Shown one piece after another: positions 1 to 11,106 of a stretch of DNA of 57,548 nucleotides. The position numbers and the translations under genes were made by a program. The notes under the pieces are model-generated. The model did not search any database and had not been told where the DNA came from. It saw nothing but the letters and a program-made list of their open reading frames with translations. Location: contig NZ_LZLV01000107.1 of NCBI RefSeq assembly GCF_001673405.1, positions 1-57,548 of the forward strand, written 5' to 3'. This DNA is from Mycobacterium sp. 1245111.1. GTDB taxonomy: Bacteria > Actinomycetota > Actinomycetes > Mycobacteriales > Mycobacteriaceae. Positions within the stretch are counted from its first letter, which is position 1; every line of letters starts with the position of its first letter.

Positions 1-79
1 CGCCCACGGCCAGAAGGTGCAGACGGCAGGCAACAACATGTCGTCCACCGACTCCGCCGTCGGCTCCAGCTGGGCCTAA
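1..79 (+). CDS. C-terminal end of EsxN-type WXG100 (ESAT-6-like) protein, partial
   Basis: Only the last 25 codons are in the window, ending in TAA at 77-79. The peptide contains AHGQKVQTAGNN and ends TDSAVGSSWA, which matches the C-terminus of the EsxI/L/N/O/V (Mtb9.9) subfamily. These small helical-hairpin proteins pair with an EsxK/J-type partner and leave the cell through ESX-5. In M. tuberculosis such esx pairs usually sit behind a PE-PPE pair, so the unseen upstream DNA probably carries one. The subfamily is clear; the exact paralogue cannot be told from 25 residues. Confidence 0.85.
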   Translation, partial: AHGQKVQTAGNNMSSTDSAVGSSWA

Positions 80-87
80 CCCCAAAC

Positions 88-108
88 AACGCCAACACCG
101 TTGGCGTT
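88..108 (+). terminator. Hairpin just downstream of the esx stop
   Basis: An 8-bp perfect inverted repeat AACGCCAA / TTGGCGTT with a 5-nt loop starts 9 nt after the TAA. No T-run follows. It may act as a U-less mycobacterial terminator or as a 3' end stabiliser. Confidence 0.5.
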
Positions 109-123
109 CAACATTATTCGAGG

Positions 124-163
124 CGCCGGTAGCGCCCGCACCCTGCGGGCCTGCTGGCGTTTT
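124..163 (+). terminator. Intrinsic terminator of the esx operon
   Basis: A two-part stem: the outer arms 124-132 and 151-159 pair over 9 positions with two wobbles, and the inner arms GCCCGCA / TGCGGGC pair perfectly around a CCC loop. The run TTTT at 160-163 follows directly. This is a classic rho-independent terminator facing away from the esx gene. Confidence 0.75.
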
Positions 164-236
164 CGTGTGCCGCCACCGCGATGTGGTCACAAATCGTAAA
201 AAGGGATGTCGCCTCACGCGGTGGCCCGCACGCGGG

Positions 237-261
237 CGGTACCAGTGGTACCGGCTAATCT
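237..261 (+). promoter_or_regulatory. Operator-like dyad and -10 box upstream of the SDR gene
   Basis: A perfect inverted repeat CGGTACC-AGT-GGTACCG occupies 237-253, directly followed by a TAATCT -10-like box at 256-261. The dyad lies where the spacer of this promoter would be, a typical repressor position. The 7-bp arms with a 3-nt centre resemble TetR-family operators, but no regulator gene is adjacent, so the binding protein is unknown. Confidence 0.5.
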
Positions 262-290
262 GAAGGGCAACCCCGCGACAAGGAGCGTGC

Positions 291-1121
291 ATGGAAGGCT
301 TTGCCGGAAAAGTTGCCACCGTGACCGGCGCCGGCTCGGGAATCGGCCGCGCGCTGGCCCTCGAACTCGGCCGCTCGGGCGCCTCGCTGGCGATCAGCGA
401 CGTCGACCTCGACGGGCTGGCCACCACCGAAGAGCAACTCAAGGCGATCGGCGCTCCGGTCCGTAGCGACCGCCTCGACGTCACCGAGCGCGAGGCCTTC
501 CAGATCTACGCCGACACCATCAAGGACCACTACGGCAAGGTCAACCAGATCTACAACAACGCCGGCATCGCGTTCTTCGGCGACATCGAGGTCACTCAGT
601 TCAAAGAGATCGAACGGGTGATGGACGTCGACTTCTGGGGAGTTGTCAACGGCACCAAGGCTTTTCTGCCGCACTTGATCGCTTCCGGCGACGGCCACGT
701 CGTCAACATCTCCAGCCTGTTCGGCCTGCTGTCGATAGCCGGCCAGGGCGCCTACAACTCGGCCAAATTCGCCGTGCGCGGTTTCACCGAAGCCCTGTGC
801 CAGGAGATGCTGATCAACCGCCACCCGGTGAAGGTCACATCGGTGCACCCCGGCGGCATCAAGACCGCGATTGCCCGCAACGGCACCGCCGCCGAAGGGG
901 TAGACCCCGAGAAAACGGCCAATCTGTTCGACAAGAGACTGGCCAGCACCACCCCGCAGCGCGCGGCCGAGATCATCTTGGACGGCGTCCGCAAGAACAA
1001 GCCGCGGGTGCTGGTCGGCCAGGACGCCGTGGTGCTGGACGCGATCGTGCGACTTACCGGCGGTGGCTACCAACGGTTCTTCGCGCCCGTCGTCGGGCGG
1101 ATCAAGCCGCCGTCGCGCTAA
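291..1121 (+). CDS. SDR-family NAD(P)-dependent oxidoreductase
   Basis: A 276-residue classical short-chain dehydrogenase, similar along its length to M. tuberculosis Rv1245c. The cofactor motif TGAGSGIG is at residues 12-19, NNAG at 89-92 and the catalytic Ser142/Tyr155/Lys159 are all present, so the enzyme should be active. An aspartate after the second strand (SDVD, 36-39) suggests NAD(H) preference. The ATG has an AAGGAG ribosome site about 6 nt upstream. The stop overlaps the convergent lpqZ stop by 4 nt. The substrate is unknown; a lipid-derived alcohol or ketone is only a guess. Confidence 0.9.
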   Translation: MEGFAGKVATVTGAGSGIGRALALELGRSGASLAISDVDLDGLATTEEQLKAIGAPVRSDRLDVTEREAFQIYADTIKDHYGKVNQIYNNAGIAFFGDIEVTQFKEIERVMDVDFWGVVNGTKAFLPHLIASGDGHVVNISSLFGLLSIAGQGAYNSAKFAVRGFTEALCQEMLINRHPVKVTSVHPGGIKTAIARNGTAAEGVDPEKTANLFDKRLASTTPQRAAEIILDGVRKNKPRVLVGQDAVVLDAIVRLTGGGYQRFFAPVVGRIKPPSR

Positions 1122-1966
1122 CGGCCGAGCGGGTGTTCGCTCAGCCAGGCGTCGGCCACCGCCTGCGGATCAGCTCCCGCGCCCACCTGGCGTCGCATGT
1201 CGACCAATGCGGCGGTGTCCAGCACGCCGGCCACCTCGTTGACCGCCAGTAACTGTCGAGTCGTCAACTCGTTGCGCCGGTAGAGCGGCACCACATTCTC
1301 GGCTTGCACCAGCGCCGACTTGCCGTCGGTGAGCACCACCAGGTCGCCGGGCACGTTCGGGTCGGCCGTGGTGGTCCAGGCCGCCGTCACCTCCCCCGAT
1401 TTCACGGCCGCGAAAAGCGTTGCATCGTCTGCGAATTCACGACTCTGGGGTAGCCGGCAGTCGCCGACCGCCGACGGCGTCACCGCACCGGCCACCGACC
1501 CGACCGTCAGGCCGTCGCAGTGTTTGGTCAGCACGCCGAGTTCGCTTGCGCCCCAATCCTTCGACGTGGATCCCGCGATCGCCAACGCCGGCTTGTCCTC
1601 GGCGGCGGTGGTGTAGTCGCCGGCGGCGATGCCCTCCGGCAGTGCGCCGATCATCGCCTTGTACACCTGCGCATCGGACCGCACGGTGGCTCCGGGCTGG
1701 AACGTGCGCAGCACCCGGCCGGTGAGGCTGGGGACGACGACAAACGCCCCGGAGTCCAACTTGGACAACGGGTCTGGCGCTTGCTCGGTGCGAGCCGGAA
1801 AACCGTAGGATCGCAGCGCGCCGGTGTAGACATCAGCCAGCAGCGTCGACTCGACCCCGGCTCTGGATCCGACCACCAGCTCGGCCGGGCGCTGCGCGTG
1901 GTGACCGCATCCCGCCGCCGCCAGCGCGGCGGTCAGCGCCAGCGCCGCGAAGCGGCCGGTGTTCAC
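1118..1966 (-). CDS. lpqZ: LpqZ, glycine-betaine/choline-type substrate-binding lipoprotein
   Basis: A 282-residue predicted lipoprotein with an N-terminal hydrophobic signal and lipobox AAGC, acylated Cys20. The rest resembles the ProX/OpuAC class of osmoprotectant-binding proteins and M. tuberculosis Rv1244. No permease or ATPase gene for an osmoprotectant importer lies nearby, so either it works with a transporter encoded elsewhere or it has another surface role. It starts with GTG inside the stop of the malic enzyme gene (GTGA overlap), which implies translational coupling. It converges on the SDR gene. Confidence 0.85.
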   Translation of the reverse strand: MNTGRFAALALTAALAAAGCGHHAQRPAELVVGSRAGVESTLLADVYTGALRSYGFPARTEQAPDPLSKLDSGAFVVVPSLTGRVLRTFQPGATVRSDAQVYKAMIGALPEGIAAGDYTTAAEDKPALAIAGSTSKDWGASELGVLTKHCDGLTVGSVAGAVTPSAVGDCRLPQSREFADDATLFAAVKSGEVTAAWTTTADPNVPGDLVVLTDGKSALVQAENVVPLYRRNELTTRQLLAVNEVAGVLDTAALVDMRRQVGAGADPQAVADAWLSEHPLGR

Positions 1967-3153
1967 TCCGCGTTATCTGCAGCGGCCGCGACGGCGGCGG
2001 CGACCGCCGGCTCGACCCGCGGATCCAGCGGGCTCGGAACGATCCGGTCCCGCGCCAAGTCGTCGACGGCGACGGAGTAAATCGCTTCGGCCGCAGCCAT
2101 TTTCATCTCTTCGGTGATTCGGCGAGCGTGAGCGTCCAGTGCGCCACGGAACACGCCGGGGAAGGCCAGCACGTTGTTGATCTGGTTCGCGAAATCGCTG
2201 CGCCCGGTGGCGACAATCGCCGCATGCCGCGCCGCCACATCCGGGTGGACTTCCGGGTCGGGATTCGACAGCGCGAACACGATGCTCTTGGGCGCCATCG
2301 TCGCGATCAGTTCCTCCGGAACCACGCCGCCCGAGACACCGACGAAGACGTCCGCACCTTCGAGCGCCTCGACCATGCCGCCGACGCGCTCGAGCGGGTT
2401 GGTGCGTGCCGCGAGTTCGGCTTTGACCCCGTTCATGCCGGCCCGGTCGCGATGCAGAATGCCCTGCGAGTCGAGCACGATGATGTCCGAAATACCCTTG
2501 GCCTGAAGCAGATTGGCGCACGCAATGCCAGCCGCCCCGGCGCCGGAGACGACGACCCGCAGCTTGGTCATGTCGCGGTTGAGCACGGTCGCGGCGCCCA
2601 TCAGCGCGGACAGCACCACGATCGCGGTGCCGTGCTGGTCGTCGTGCATCACCGGGCAGTCCAGCGCTTCGCTGACGCGGCGTTCGATCTCGAAACAGCG
2701 CGGCGCGGAGATGTCCTCGAGATTCACCGCACCGAACGTCGGGCGCAGCCGTATCAGCGTCTCGACGATCTCGTCGGGGTCTTTGGTGTCCAACACGATC
2801 GGGATGGCGTCCAGGCCGGCGAACTCCTTGAACAGCCCACACTTGCCTTCCATCACCGGCAGCGACGCGGCCGGCCCGATGTCGCCCAGCCCCAGCACCG
2901 CGCTGCCGTCGCTGACCACCGCCACCAGCCGCCCCGACCAGGTGTAGCGCGCGGCCAGCGTGTGATCGGCGGCGATCGCGCGGCTCACCTGTGCCACGCC
3001 CGGCGTGTACGCGATCGACAGCGCGCGCTGGCTGTCCAGCGACGTCGTCAGGCCGACGGAAAGCTTGCCCCCAGAGTGCGCGTCGAAGATCTCCGCATCG
3101 GTGATCGCGTCGTCATCCATGTGGGTCTGTATCGATTCAATCAACTCAGACAC
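1963..3153 (-). CDS. Short-form NAD(P)-dependent malic enzyme
   Basis: At 396 residues this is the compact bacterial malic enzyme, which decarboxylates malate to pyruvate; it lacks the phosphotransacetylase domain of long forms. Visible signatures are YTPGVA near residue 49, the metal-site segment MHDDQHGTA and the Rossmann motif SGAGAAG near 207. The family is distinct from the longer M. tuberculosis Mez (Rv2332), which maps elsewhere. It lies 59 nt downstream of malate dehydrogenase on the same strand, so two malate-using enzymes are linked. The start is GTG. Confidence 0.9.
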   Translation of the reverse strand: MSELIESIQTHMDDDAITDAEIFDAHSGGKLSVGLTTSLDSQRALSIAYTPGVAQVSRAIAADHTLAARYTWSGRLVAVVSDGSAVLGLGDIGPAASLPVMEGKCGLFKEFAGLDAIPIVLDTKDPDEIVETLIRLRPTFGAVNLEDISAPRCFEIERRVSEALDCPVMHDDQHGTAIVVLSALMGAATVLNRDMTKLRVVVSGAGAAGIACANLLQAKGISDIIVLDSQGILHRDRAGMNGVKAELAARTNPLERVGGMVEALEGADVFVGVSGGVVPEELIATMAPKSIVFALSNPDPEVHPDVAARHAAIVATGRSDFANQINNVLAFPGVFRGALDAHARRITEEMKMAAAEAIYSVAVDDLARDRIVPSPLDPRVEPAVAAAVAAAADNAE

Positions 3154-3212
3154 AGTGCCCAGCGTACTGACTACTCATTAGTAGCCCTAATCGACGATTG
3201 CCGCTGGACGGT

Positions 3213-4202
3213 TCAGATCAGGCCCAGCTCGGTGACCGCGCTGCGCTCGTCGGCGAGCTCGGCGGTCGACTTGTCGATCCGGCTGCGGGAGAAGTCGTTG
3301 ATCTCCAGGCCTTGCACGATGCTCCAGTCGCCGCCCTTGGTGGTCACCGGGAACGACGAGATGAGGCCCTCGGGCACGCCGTAGGAGCCGTCGGAGTAGA
3401 CGGCCATCGAGACCCAGTCGTCCTTGGGCGTGCCCAGCAGCCAGTCACGGGCCGCGTCGACGGTGGCCGACGCTGCCGAGGCGGCCGACGAGCTACCGCG
3501 GGCGTCGATGATCGCCGCGCCGCGCTTGGCGACGGTGGGGATGAACTCGTCGGCGATCCACTTCTCGTCGCCGACGACCTCCGCGGCGTTCTTGCCGTTG
3601 ATCTCGGCGTGGAAGATGTCCGGGTACTGGGTGGCCGAGTGGTTGCCCCAGATGGTGACCTTCTTGATGTCGGTGACCTTGGCTCCGGTCTTCTTGGCCA
3701 GCTGCGAGATGGCCCGGTTATGGTCCAGGCGGGTCAGCGCGGAGAACCGCTCCTTGGGGATGTCGGGCGCGTTGTTCAGCGCGATCAGCGCGTTGGTGTT
3801 GGCCGGGTTACCAGTGACGCCGATGCGGATGTCGTCGGCGGCGACGGAGTTCAGCGCCTTGCCCTGCGCGGTGAAGATCGCGCCGTTGGCCTCCAGCAGG
3901 TCGCCGCGCTCCATGCCCGGTCCGCGCGGGCGGGCGCCGACGAGCAGCGCCAGGTTCACGCCGTCGAAGATCTTGTTCGGGTCGGCGCCGATCTGCACGC
4001 CCGACAACAGCGGGAACGCGCCGTCGTCAAGCTCCATCACCACACCCTCGAGGGCCTTCAGCGCGGGCTCGATCTCCAGCAGCCGCAGCTCGATCGGGCG
4101 GTCGGGGCCCAGCAGCGAGCCGCTGGCCAGGCGAAACAGCAGGCTGTAGCCGATCTGGCCGGCGGCACCGGTGACGGCAACCTTCAGGGGTGTAGTGCTC
4201 AC
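3213..4202 (-). CDS. mdh: Malate dehydrogenase
   Basis: The 329-residue cytosolic-type malate dehydrogenase of the TCA cycle, interconverting malate and oxaloacetate with NAD. The nucleotide-binding [10 protein letters not shown] starts near residue 12; the RLDHNRA substrate-arginine region and the catalytic-histidine segment [11 protein letters not shown] are intact. The GTG start has a good AAGGAG site (revcomp of about 4210-4215). Length and order match Rv1240 next to corA. It is probably transcribed with the downstream malic enzyme. Confidence 0.95.
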   Translation of the reverse strand: MSTTPLKVAVTGAAGQIGYSLLFRLASGSLLGPDRPIELRLLEIEPALKALEGVVMELDDGAFPLLSGVQIGADPNKIFDGVNLALLVGARPRGPGMERGDLLEANGAIFTAQGKALNSVAADDIRIGVTGNPANTNALIALNNAPDIPKERFSALTRLDHNRAISQLAKKTGAKVTDIKKVTIWGNHSATQYPDIFHAEINGKNAAEVVGDEKWIADEFIPTVAKRGAAIIDARGSSSAASAASATVDAARDWLLGTPKDDWVSMAVYSDGSYGVPEGLISSFPVTTKGGDWSIVQGLEINDFSRSRIDKSTAELADERSAVTELGLI

Positions 4203-4399
4203 GTCGTTGGCTCCTTAAGTGGAGTGTGGGGCAGCTTGATGCGCTATGCGTCGGGTCGAAACTAGCGCACCGCCGCAGGCGGAAAATCCCTACCCCGCCT
4301 CGGTGTGAGCTGCGCCATCCGCTGCCAGGCGCTCGCCATTTAACGCGCGTAGCATGACCGAGGCTTTATCGGATTCTCGCTGCAGATGGGAGGTTACGG

Positions 4400-5521
4400 A
4401 TGCCTTCGTTTCGAGAACTACGCGATATCCCCGAGACACTGCGTCCACTGGCACGGCCCCAGCGGGACGAGCCTCCGCATCCGCAGCCCCCGCAGGAGGG
4501 TCTGACTGCCGACCAGGCGGTCGTGGACTGTGGGATCTACGTCAACGGCGAGCGGGTGCCCGGGACGTTCAGCTACGCCGAGGCTCGCGCGAAGGTCAGC
4601 GAGCTCCAGCTCAGCGGCCTGGGAGCCTTCGCCTGGATCGGCCTGCACGCACCGACCGAGCATCAGATGCAGGAGGTCGGCGAGGCGTTCGGCATGCATG
4701 AGCTGGCCATCGAGGACGCGGTCTGCGCCCACCAGCGGCCCAAGCTGGAGCGCTACGACGAGTCGCTGTTCCTGGTGCTCAAGACGCTGAACTACCTGCC
4801 GCACGAGTCCGCTCTGTCGGCCCCTGAAATCGTCGAGACCGGCGAAATCATGATCTTCGTCAATCGGGACGTGGTGGTGACCGTCCGCCACGGCGACCAC
4901 GGGCGGCTGACAGACGTTCGTAAGCGAATGGACGCCGACCCCGAGCACATGCAGCTGGGGCCGTTCGCGGTGATGCACGCGATCGCCGACACGGTGGTGG
5001 ACCACTACCTTGAGGTCACCGAGTCGATGGAACGCGACATCGACGCGATCGAGGAGGAGGCGTTCGCCCCCGAACACCGCACCCGGATCGAGCCGATCTA
5101 TCAGATGAAGCGCGAGGTGGTCGAGCTACGTCGATCGGTCAACCCGCTGTCGGTGCCGTTCGCCCGGCTGCAGACCGAACACAAGGACCTGATCTCCAAG
5201 GAAGTGCGGCGCTATCTGCGTGACGTCGGCGACCACCACACCCACGCCGCCGACCAGATCGCCAGCTACGACGAGAACCTCAGCTCGCTGGTGCAGGCGG
5301 CGCTGGCCCGGGTCGAGATGCAGCAGAACACCGACATGCGCAAGATGTCGGCGTGGGCGGCGCTGCTGGCGATTCCGACGATGGTGGCAGGCATCTACGG
5401 GATGAACTTCGAGTACATGCCCGGGCTGAAGTGGCACTGGGGCTACCCGACGACCATCTTCGGCACCGCGGCGATCTGCATGCTGCTGTATCGCAACTTC
5501 CGGCGTAACGGCTGGTTGTAG
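4400..5521 (+). CDS. corA: CorA-family magnesium/cobalt transporter
   Basis: A 373-residue CorA channel. The long acidic cytoplasmic domain ends in two C-terminal membrane helices, with the selectivity signature YGMN at 333-336 and the basic tail RNFRRNGWL. A GGGAGG ribosome site lies 8-14 nt before the ATG. It is divergent from mdh across about 200 nt, in which I see no other gene, and converges with the SUFU gene, leaving 3 nt. It corresponds to Rv1239c. Confidence 0.93.
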   Translation: MPSFRELRDIPETLRPLARPQRDEPPHPQPPQEGLTADQAVVDCGIYVNGERVPGTFSYAEARAKVSELQLSGLGAFAWIGLHAPTEHQMQEVGEAFGMHELAIEDAVCAHQRPKLERYDESLFLVLKTLNYLPHESALSAPEIVETGEIMIFVNRDVVVTVRHGDHGRLTDVRKRMDADPEHMQLGPFAVMHAIADTVVDHYLEVTESMERDIDAIEEEAFAPEHRTRIEPIYQMKREVVELRRSVNPLSVPFARLQTEHKDLISKEVRRYLRDVGDHHTHAADQIASYDENLSSLVQAALARVEMQQNTDMRKMSAWAALLAIPTMVAGIYGMNFEYMPGLKWHWGYPTTIFGTAAICMLLYRNFRRNGWL

Positions 5522-5524
5522 CGC

Positions 5525-6115
5525 CTAACGCGGTTGCGCGGCAGGGCGATTGGGGTCCAGGACATCGACCCCGTCGCTGCGCCATGCCTCACGCATCGCG
5601 TCGGCGCCCTTCAACCGGACCCAGGCGGCCTCGGTCGCGGTGATCGGCGTCGCGGACAAAAAGCGCACCGGATCGCGGGGCGGGTCCAGCGGCAGGTCGG
5701 CAATGTCGCTCTCGCCCAACAGCACCGCGGTGAACGGTACCCGCGCGGAAGGATGCATCCAGAGCGGGCCGCCGAGGTCGACCAGCGCGTCGGTGGTCAG
5801 CACCACGCCCTCGACCGCCGGCGACGCCGCGACGATAGCCAGGCTGCGGGCCAACCCGGTGATCGCCTGCGTATTGCATAGGCGCAGAACGACTTCGGCA
5901 CGTGGGCCTAGTTCGGGATCGGCGACCATGGCGGTCGGGTCGACCATCGGATGCCGCGAGCAACCCAGCGAGACGTAGCTCACGGTGTCGTCGACGCGGT
6001 AGCGCAGCACGTCGACCGGCTCGGTGCCCAGAAACGTCACGCTGGCGACGTCGGGTTCGGCGTCGTCGAAATGCCTGTCCAGATGCGCTCGGACTCGGTC
6101 CAGCGGGCCGGTCAC
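5525..6115 (-). CDS. Suppressor-of-fused (SUFU) domain protein
   Basis: A 196-residue soluble protein that I match to the bacterial SUFU-like family from segments such as VSLGCSRHPM, LRLCNTQAITGLARSLA and PFTAVLLGES. The biochemical role of bacterial SUFU proteins is not established; in many genomes they are immunity-like or accessory proteins. Here the GTG start overlaps the sugC stop, which places it as the last cistron of the trehalose-importer operon. No toxin gene is near, so an immunity role is not supported by the context. Confidence 0.7.
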   Translation of the reverse strand: MTGPLDRVRAHLDRHFDDAEPDVASVTFLGTEPVDVLRYRVDDTVSYVSLGCSRHPMVDPTAMVADPELGPRAEVVLRLCNTQAITGLARSLAIVAASPAVEGVVLTTDALVDLGGPLWMHPSARVPFTAVLLGESDIADLPLDPPRDPVRFLSATPITATEAAWVRLKGADAMREAWRSDGVDVLDPNRPAAQPR

Positions 6116-7299
6116 TTGTCGGGCGTCGCAGCGACCGTCAGGTTCACCCCGGTCTCGGGGTCGAACACCGCGATCTGCGTCGTGTCGAAAGCCAATTCGA
6201 GTTTCGCGCCCTTCGCGGCCTTGGATGCAGCCGGCACCCGGGCGACGAATTCGTGCTCCGCGGAACCGGATTCGGCGTCCAGCTCATCCAGCTCGGACAG
6301 TTGCTCGGAATGCACCGGGGGGCCTTCGGCGGTGAAGTAGACGTATTTGTCGGCGCCCAGGGACTCGACCATGTCGACGTTCACCTCGAAATTCAGCGCG
6401 CTGATGCGCTGGTAGGCGTCGATCAGCGTCGCGTCGTTCAGGTGTTCGGGGCGCACACCGACGATGACGTTCTCCGGTGCCGAGTGGGCGGCCAAGTGGT
6501 CGAGGACGGGCTGGGTCAACGTCACCTCGCCGAACGCCAGGCTCAGTCCGGTGGCGGTCAGCCGCGCCGGAAAGAAGTTCATCGCCGGCGATCCGATGAA
6601 GCCCGCCACGAACAGGTTCGCCGGCCGCTCGTACAGCTCGTCGGGGCGCCCGATCTGTTGCACCACACCGCCGCGCATCACCACCACGCGGTCGCCGAGC
6701 GTCATGGCCTCGGTCTGGTCGTGGGTGACGTAGACGGTGGTGGTACCCAGCCGTCGCTGCAGCCGGGCGATCTCGCCCCGCATCTGCACCCGCAGCTTCG
6801 CATCGAGATTGGACAGCGGCTCGTCCATCAGAAATGCCTTGGGCTGCCGCACAATTGCCCGACCCATCGCGACCCGTTGGCGTTGCCCGCCGGACAATTG
6901 CGCGGGCTTGCGGTCCAGCACCTCGACCAGGTCGAGGATCTTCGCGGTCTCCTCGACCTTCTTGCTGATCTCCGCCTTCTTCATCTTCGCCAAGGTCAGC
7001 GGGAAGGCGATGTTCTGGCGCACAGTCATGTGCGGGTAGAGCGCGTAAGACTGAAACACCATGGCGATGTCGCGGTCCTTCGGAGCTCGCTCGTTCACCC
7101 GTTCGCCGCCGATCCGCAGCTCCCCCGACGAGATATCCTCAAGGCCGGCAATCATATTCAGCGTGGTCGATTTGCCGCAGCCGGACGGGCCGACCAGGAT
7201 GATGAACTCGCCCTCGGCGATGGTGAGGCTGAGCTCCTGCACGGCCTGCGCGCCGTCGGGATAACTCTTGGTCACCCGGTCCAACACAATCTCGGCCAT
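6112..7299 (-). CDS. sugC: SugC, ATPase of the LpqY-SugABC trehalose importer
   Basis: A 395-residue MalK/UgpC-type ABC ATPase. Walker A GPSGCGKST is at 37-45, the signature LSGGQ at 135-139 and Walker B with catalytic Glu at 159-160, followed by a C-terminal TOBE-like regulatory region of about 150 residues. Two copies power uptake of trehalose released during mycolate transfer in the cell envelope. The start lies 4 nt after sugB, and the stop overlaps the SUFU gene. Confidence 0.95.
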   Translation of the reverse strand: MAEIVLDRVTKSYPDGAQAVQELSLTIAEGEFIILVGPSGCGKSTTLNMIAGLEDISSGELRIGGERVNERAPKDRDIAMVFQSYALYPHMTVRQNIAFPLTLAKMKKAEISKKVEETAKILDLVEVLDRKPAQLSGGQRQRVAMGRAIVRQPKAFLMDEPLSNLDAKLRVQMRGEIARLQRRLGTTTVYVTHDQTEAMTLGDRVVVMRGGVVQQIGRPDELYERPANLFVAGFIGSPAMNFFPARLTATGLSLAFGEVTLTQPVLDHLAAHSAPENVIVGVRPEHLNDATLIDAYQRISALNFEVNVDMVESLGADKYVYFTAEGPPVHSEQLSELDELDAESGSAEHEFVARVPAASKAAKGAKLELAFDTTQIAVFDPETGVNLTVAATPDK

Positions 7300-7303
7300 C
7301 GCG

Positions 7304-8117
7304 CTACCCCTTCACCGCACCCGACGTCAACCCCGCGACAATCCGTCGTTGGAAGACTAGAACAAAAACGATAATCGGCACCGTGATGACCATTGCGCCC
7401 GCAGCGATCGACCCGGTCGGCTCCTCGAATTGCGAACTGCCGGTGAAGTTCGCGATCGCCACCGGCGCGGTGATCGCCGCGTCGGTGGCGGTCAGCGACA
7501 ACGCCAGCAGCAGATCGTTCCACGCGAAGATGAAGACCAGGATGGCCGTGGTCACGATTCCCGGCGCCGCCAGCGGAGCGATCACCTTGCGGAACGCCTG
7601 GGCCGGTGTCGCGCCGTCCATCGTGGCCGCCTTCTCCAAGTCCCACGGGATCTCCCGGAAGAACGCCGACAGCGTGTAGATCGACAGCGGCAACGCGAAC
7701 GTGATGTACGGGATGATCAGCCCGGCCCAGGTGTCGAACAGCCCGATCCGGCGTTCGATGTTGAACAGCGGGGTGACCAGCGAGATGGCCGGGAACATCG
7801 AAATCAACAGCACGGCACCGATCAACACTCGCTTGCCGGGAAACTCCAGGCGCGCGACCGCATACGCCGCCATCGCGCCGACCAACACCGCGATCACCGT
7901 GGTGAGCACGCCGATCCCGACCGAGTTGATCAGCGCCGAGCTGAAGAAATTACCCCGAAAGATTCCGCGGTAGTTGTCGAGCGTCGGCGACGACGGAATC
8001 AGCCTGCCGTCCTTGACCGTTGACGTCGGCTTGAGTGAGAGGCTGAGAATCCACAGCACGGGGACCAGTGCGTAGCTCAGGACCAGGGCGTCGACGACCA
8101 CCCAGCCGGCGGCGCGC

Positions 8118-8134
<17 letters not shown>
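7304..8134 (-). CDS. sugB: SugB, trehalose ABC importer permease
   Basis: A 276-residue inner-membrane permease with about six hydrophobic helices and the EAA loop ([15 protein letters not shown]), which docks on SugC. It is nearly colinear with M. tuberculosis SugB. The first codons overlap the end of sugA by 17 nt. A second in-frame ATG two codons later (8128) matches the known N-terminus MGARR and may be the true start. Confidence 0.95.
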
Positions 8135-10384
<2,250 letters not shown>

Positions 10385-10915
10385 TCAGATGGCCAGGCGG
10401 GCCAGCAGATCCCGGGCGTGCTCGGCGTTTTGCGGGTCGCAGAGCACGTCGTATCGGCCGGCCACCAGTTGCAGCGTCGAGCTGAAGTCCCGGGTGCCGC
10501 GCGCCATCGAATACGGAATCGCGGAGGTGATCAGGCCGAAGAACACGCCTGCCACCAGACCGGTGGTCAACGCCTGCAACGGATGCGGGCTGGAGAACAG
10601 CAAGCTGAGCATCAGCCCGATGAACAGGCCCAGCCAGGCCCCGCTGAGGACACCGCCGCCCAAGACTTTCGGCCACGTCAGCCGCCCGGTCACCCGTTCC
10701 ACCTGCATCAGGTCGACGCCGACGATGGTGACCTGCTGCACCGGGAACTGCTGATCGGACAGGTAGTCGACCGCGCGCTGCGCCTCGGCGTAGGTGGGGT
10801 ACGACCCGACCGGCCAGCCTTTCGGCGGCGTCGGCAATCCGGGAGCGCGCCGACTCCCGGCCGGGGTGCCGGGCCCGGCACCGGGAACCTGTCCTGGCTG
10901 AAATGGGCTGCTCAT
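10385..10915 (-). CDS. Conserved membrane protein, Rv1234-like (general stress protein 17M-type)
   Basis: A 176-residue protein with a proline/glycine-rich N-terminus (first about 35 residues). A YPTYAEAQRAVDYL segment typical of the GsiB/17M-like domain follows, then two hydrophobic helices separated by a glycine-rich turn, near residues 90-135. I chose the ATG at 10915 (MSSPFQPGQV) because it matches the M. tuberculosis product length. It heads the lpqY-sugABC operon, only 3 nt upstream of lpqY, so a role connected with trehalose import is plausible but unproven. Confidence 0.85.
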   Translation of the reverse strand: MSSPFQPGQVPGAGPGTPAGSRRAPGLPTPPKGWPVGSYPTYAEAQRAVDYLSDQQFPVQQVTIVGVDLMQVERVTGRLTWPKVLGGGVLSGAWLGLFIGLMLSLLFSSPHPLQALTTGLVAGVFFGLITSAIPYSMARGTRDFSSTLQLVAGRYDVLCDPQNAEHARDLLARLAI

Positions 10916-10967
10916 GGGTTTCATTGTGCTCTGTCTTGCTCCACCGGGGGTGGCCCGTGTCGACGAA

Positions 10968-11019
10968 CGTGCGGCTAGCTTCACGCTCGGCAACCACCGT
11001 GCGGCTAGCTTCACGCTCG
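10968..11019. repeat. Pair of 22-bp direct repeats, period 30
   Basis: The same 22 bases, centred on the palindrome GCTAGC, occur at 10968-10989 and 10998-11019 with an 8-nt spacer. They lie upstream of two divergent genes. The function is unknown: they could be a regulator site or a small dispersed repeat. Confidence 0.7.
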
Positions 11020-11093
11020 TGCGCAGCGAAGTTGTCACCGTCGAAACCCGGCCCTGCCAGCTGCGCGAACGCCTGCCAAGCCGGTCGCCACGC

Positions 11094-11099
11094 TAGGTT
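11094..11099 (+). promoter_or_regulatory. -10 box of a leaderless transcript
   Basis: TAGGTT lies 7 nt before the ATG at 11107, which would place transcription initiation at or next to the start codon. No ribosome site is visible. Confidence 0.5.
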
Positions 11100-11106
11100 G
11101 AACACC

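Noticed and set aside
3171..3184. CTACT-CATT-AGTAG hairpin between mdh and the malic enzyme gene
   Set aside because: Only five base pairs and A/T-rich at the ends; too weak to call a terminator or operator.
5522..5524. A terminator between convergent corA and the SUFU gene
   Set aside because: The gap is 3 nt and I found no hairpin at the gene ends.
10968..11019. The 22-bp repeats as a CRISPR array
   Set aside because: Only two copies, an 8-nt spacer and no cas genes.
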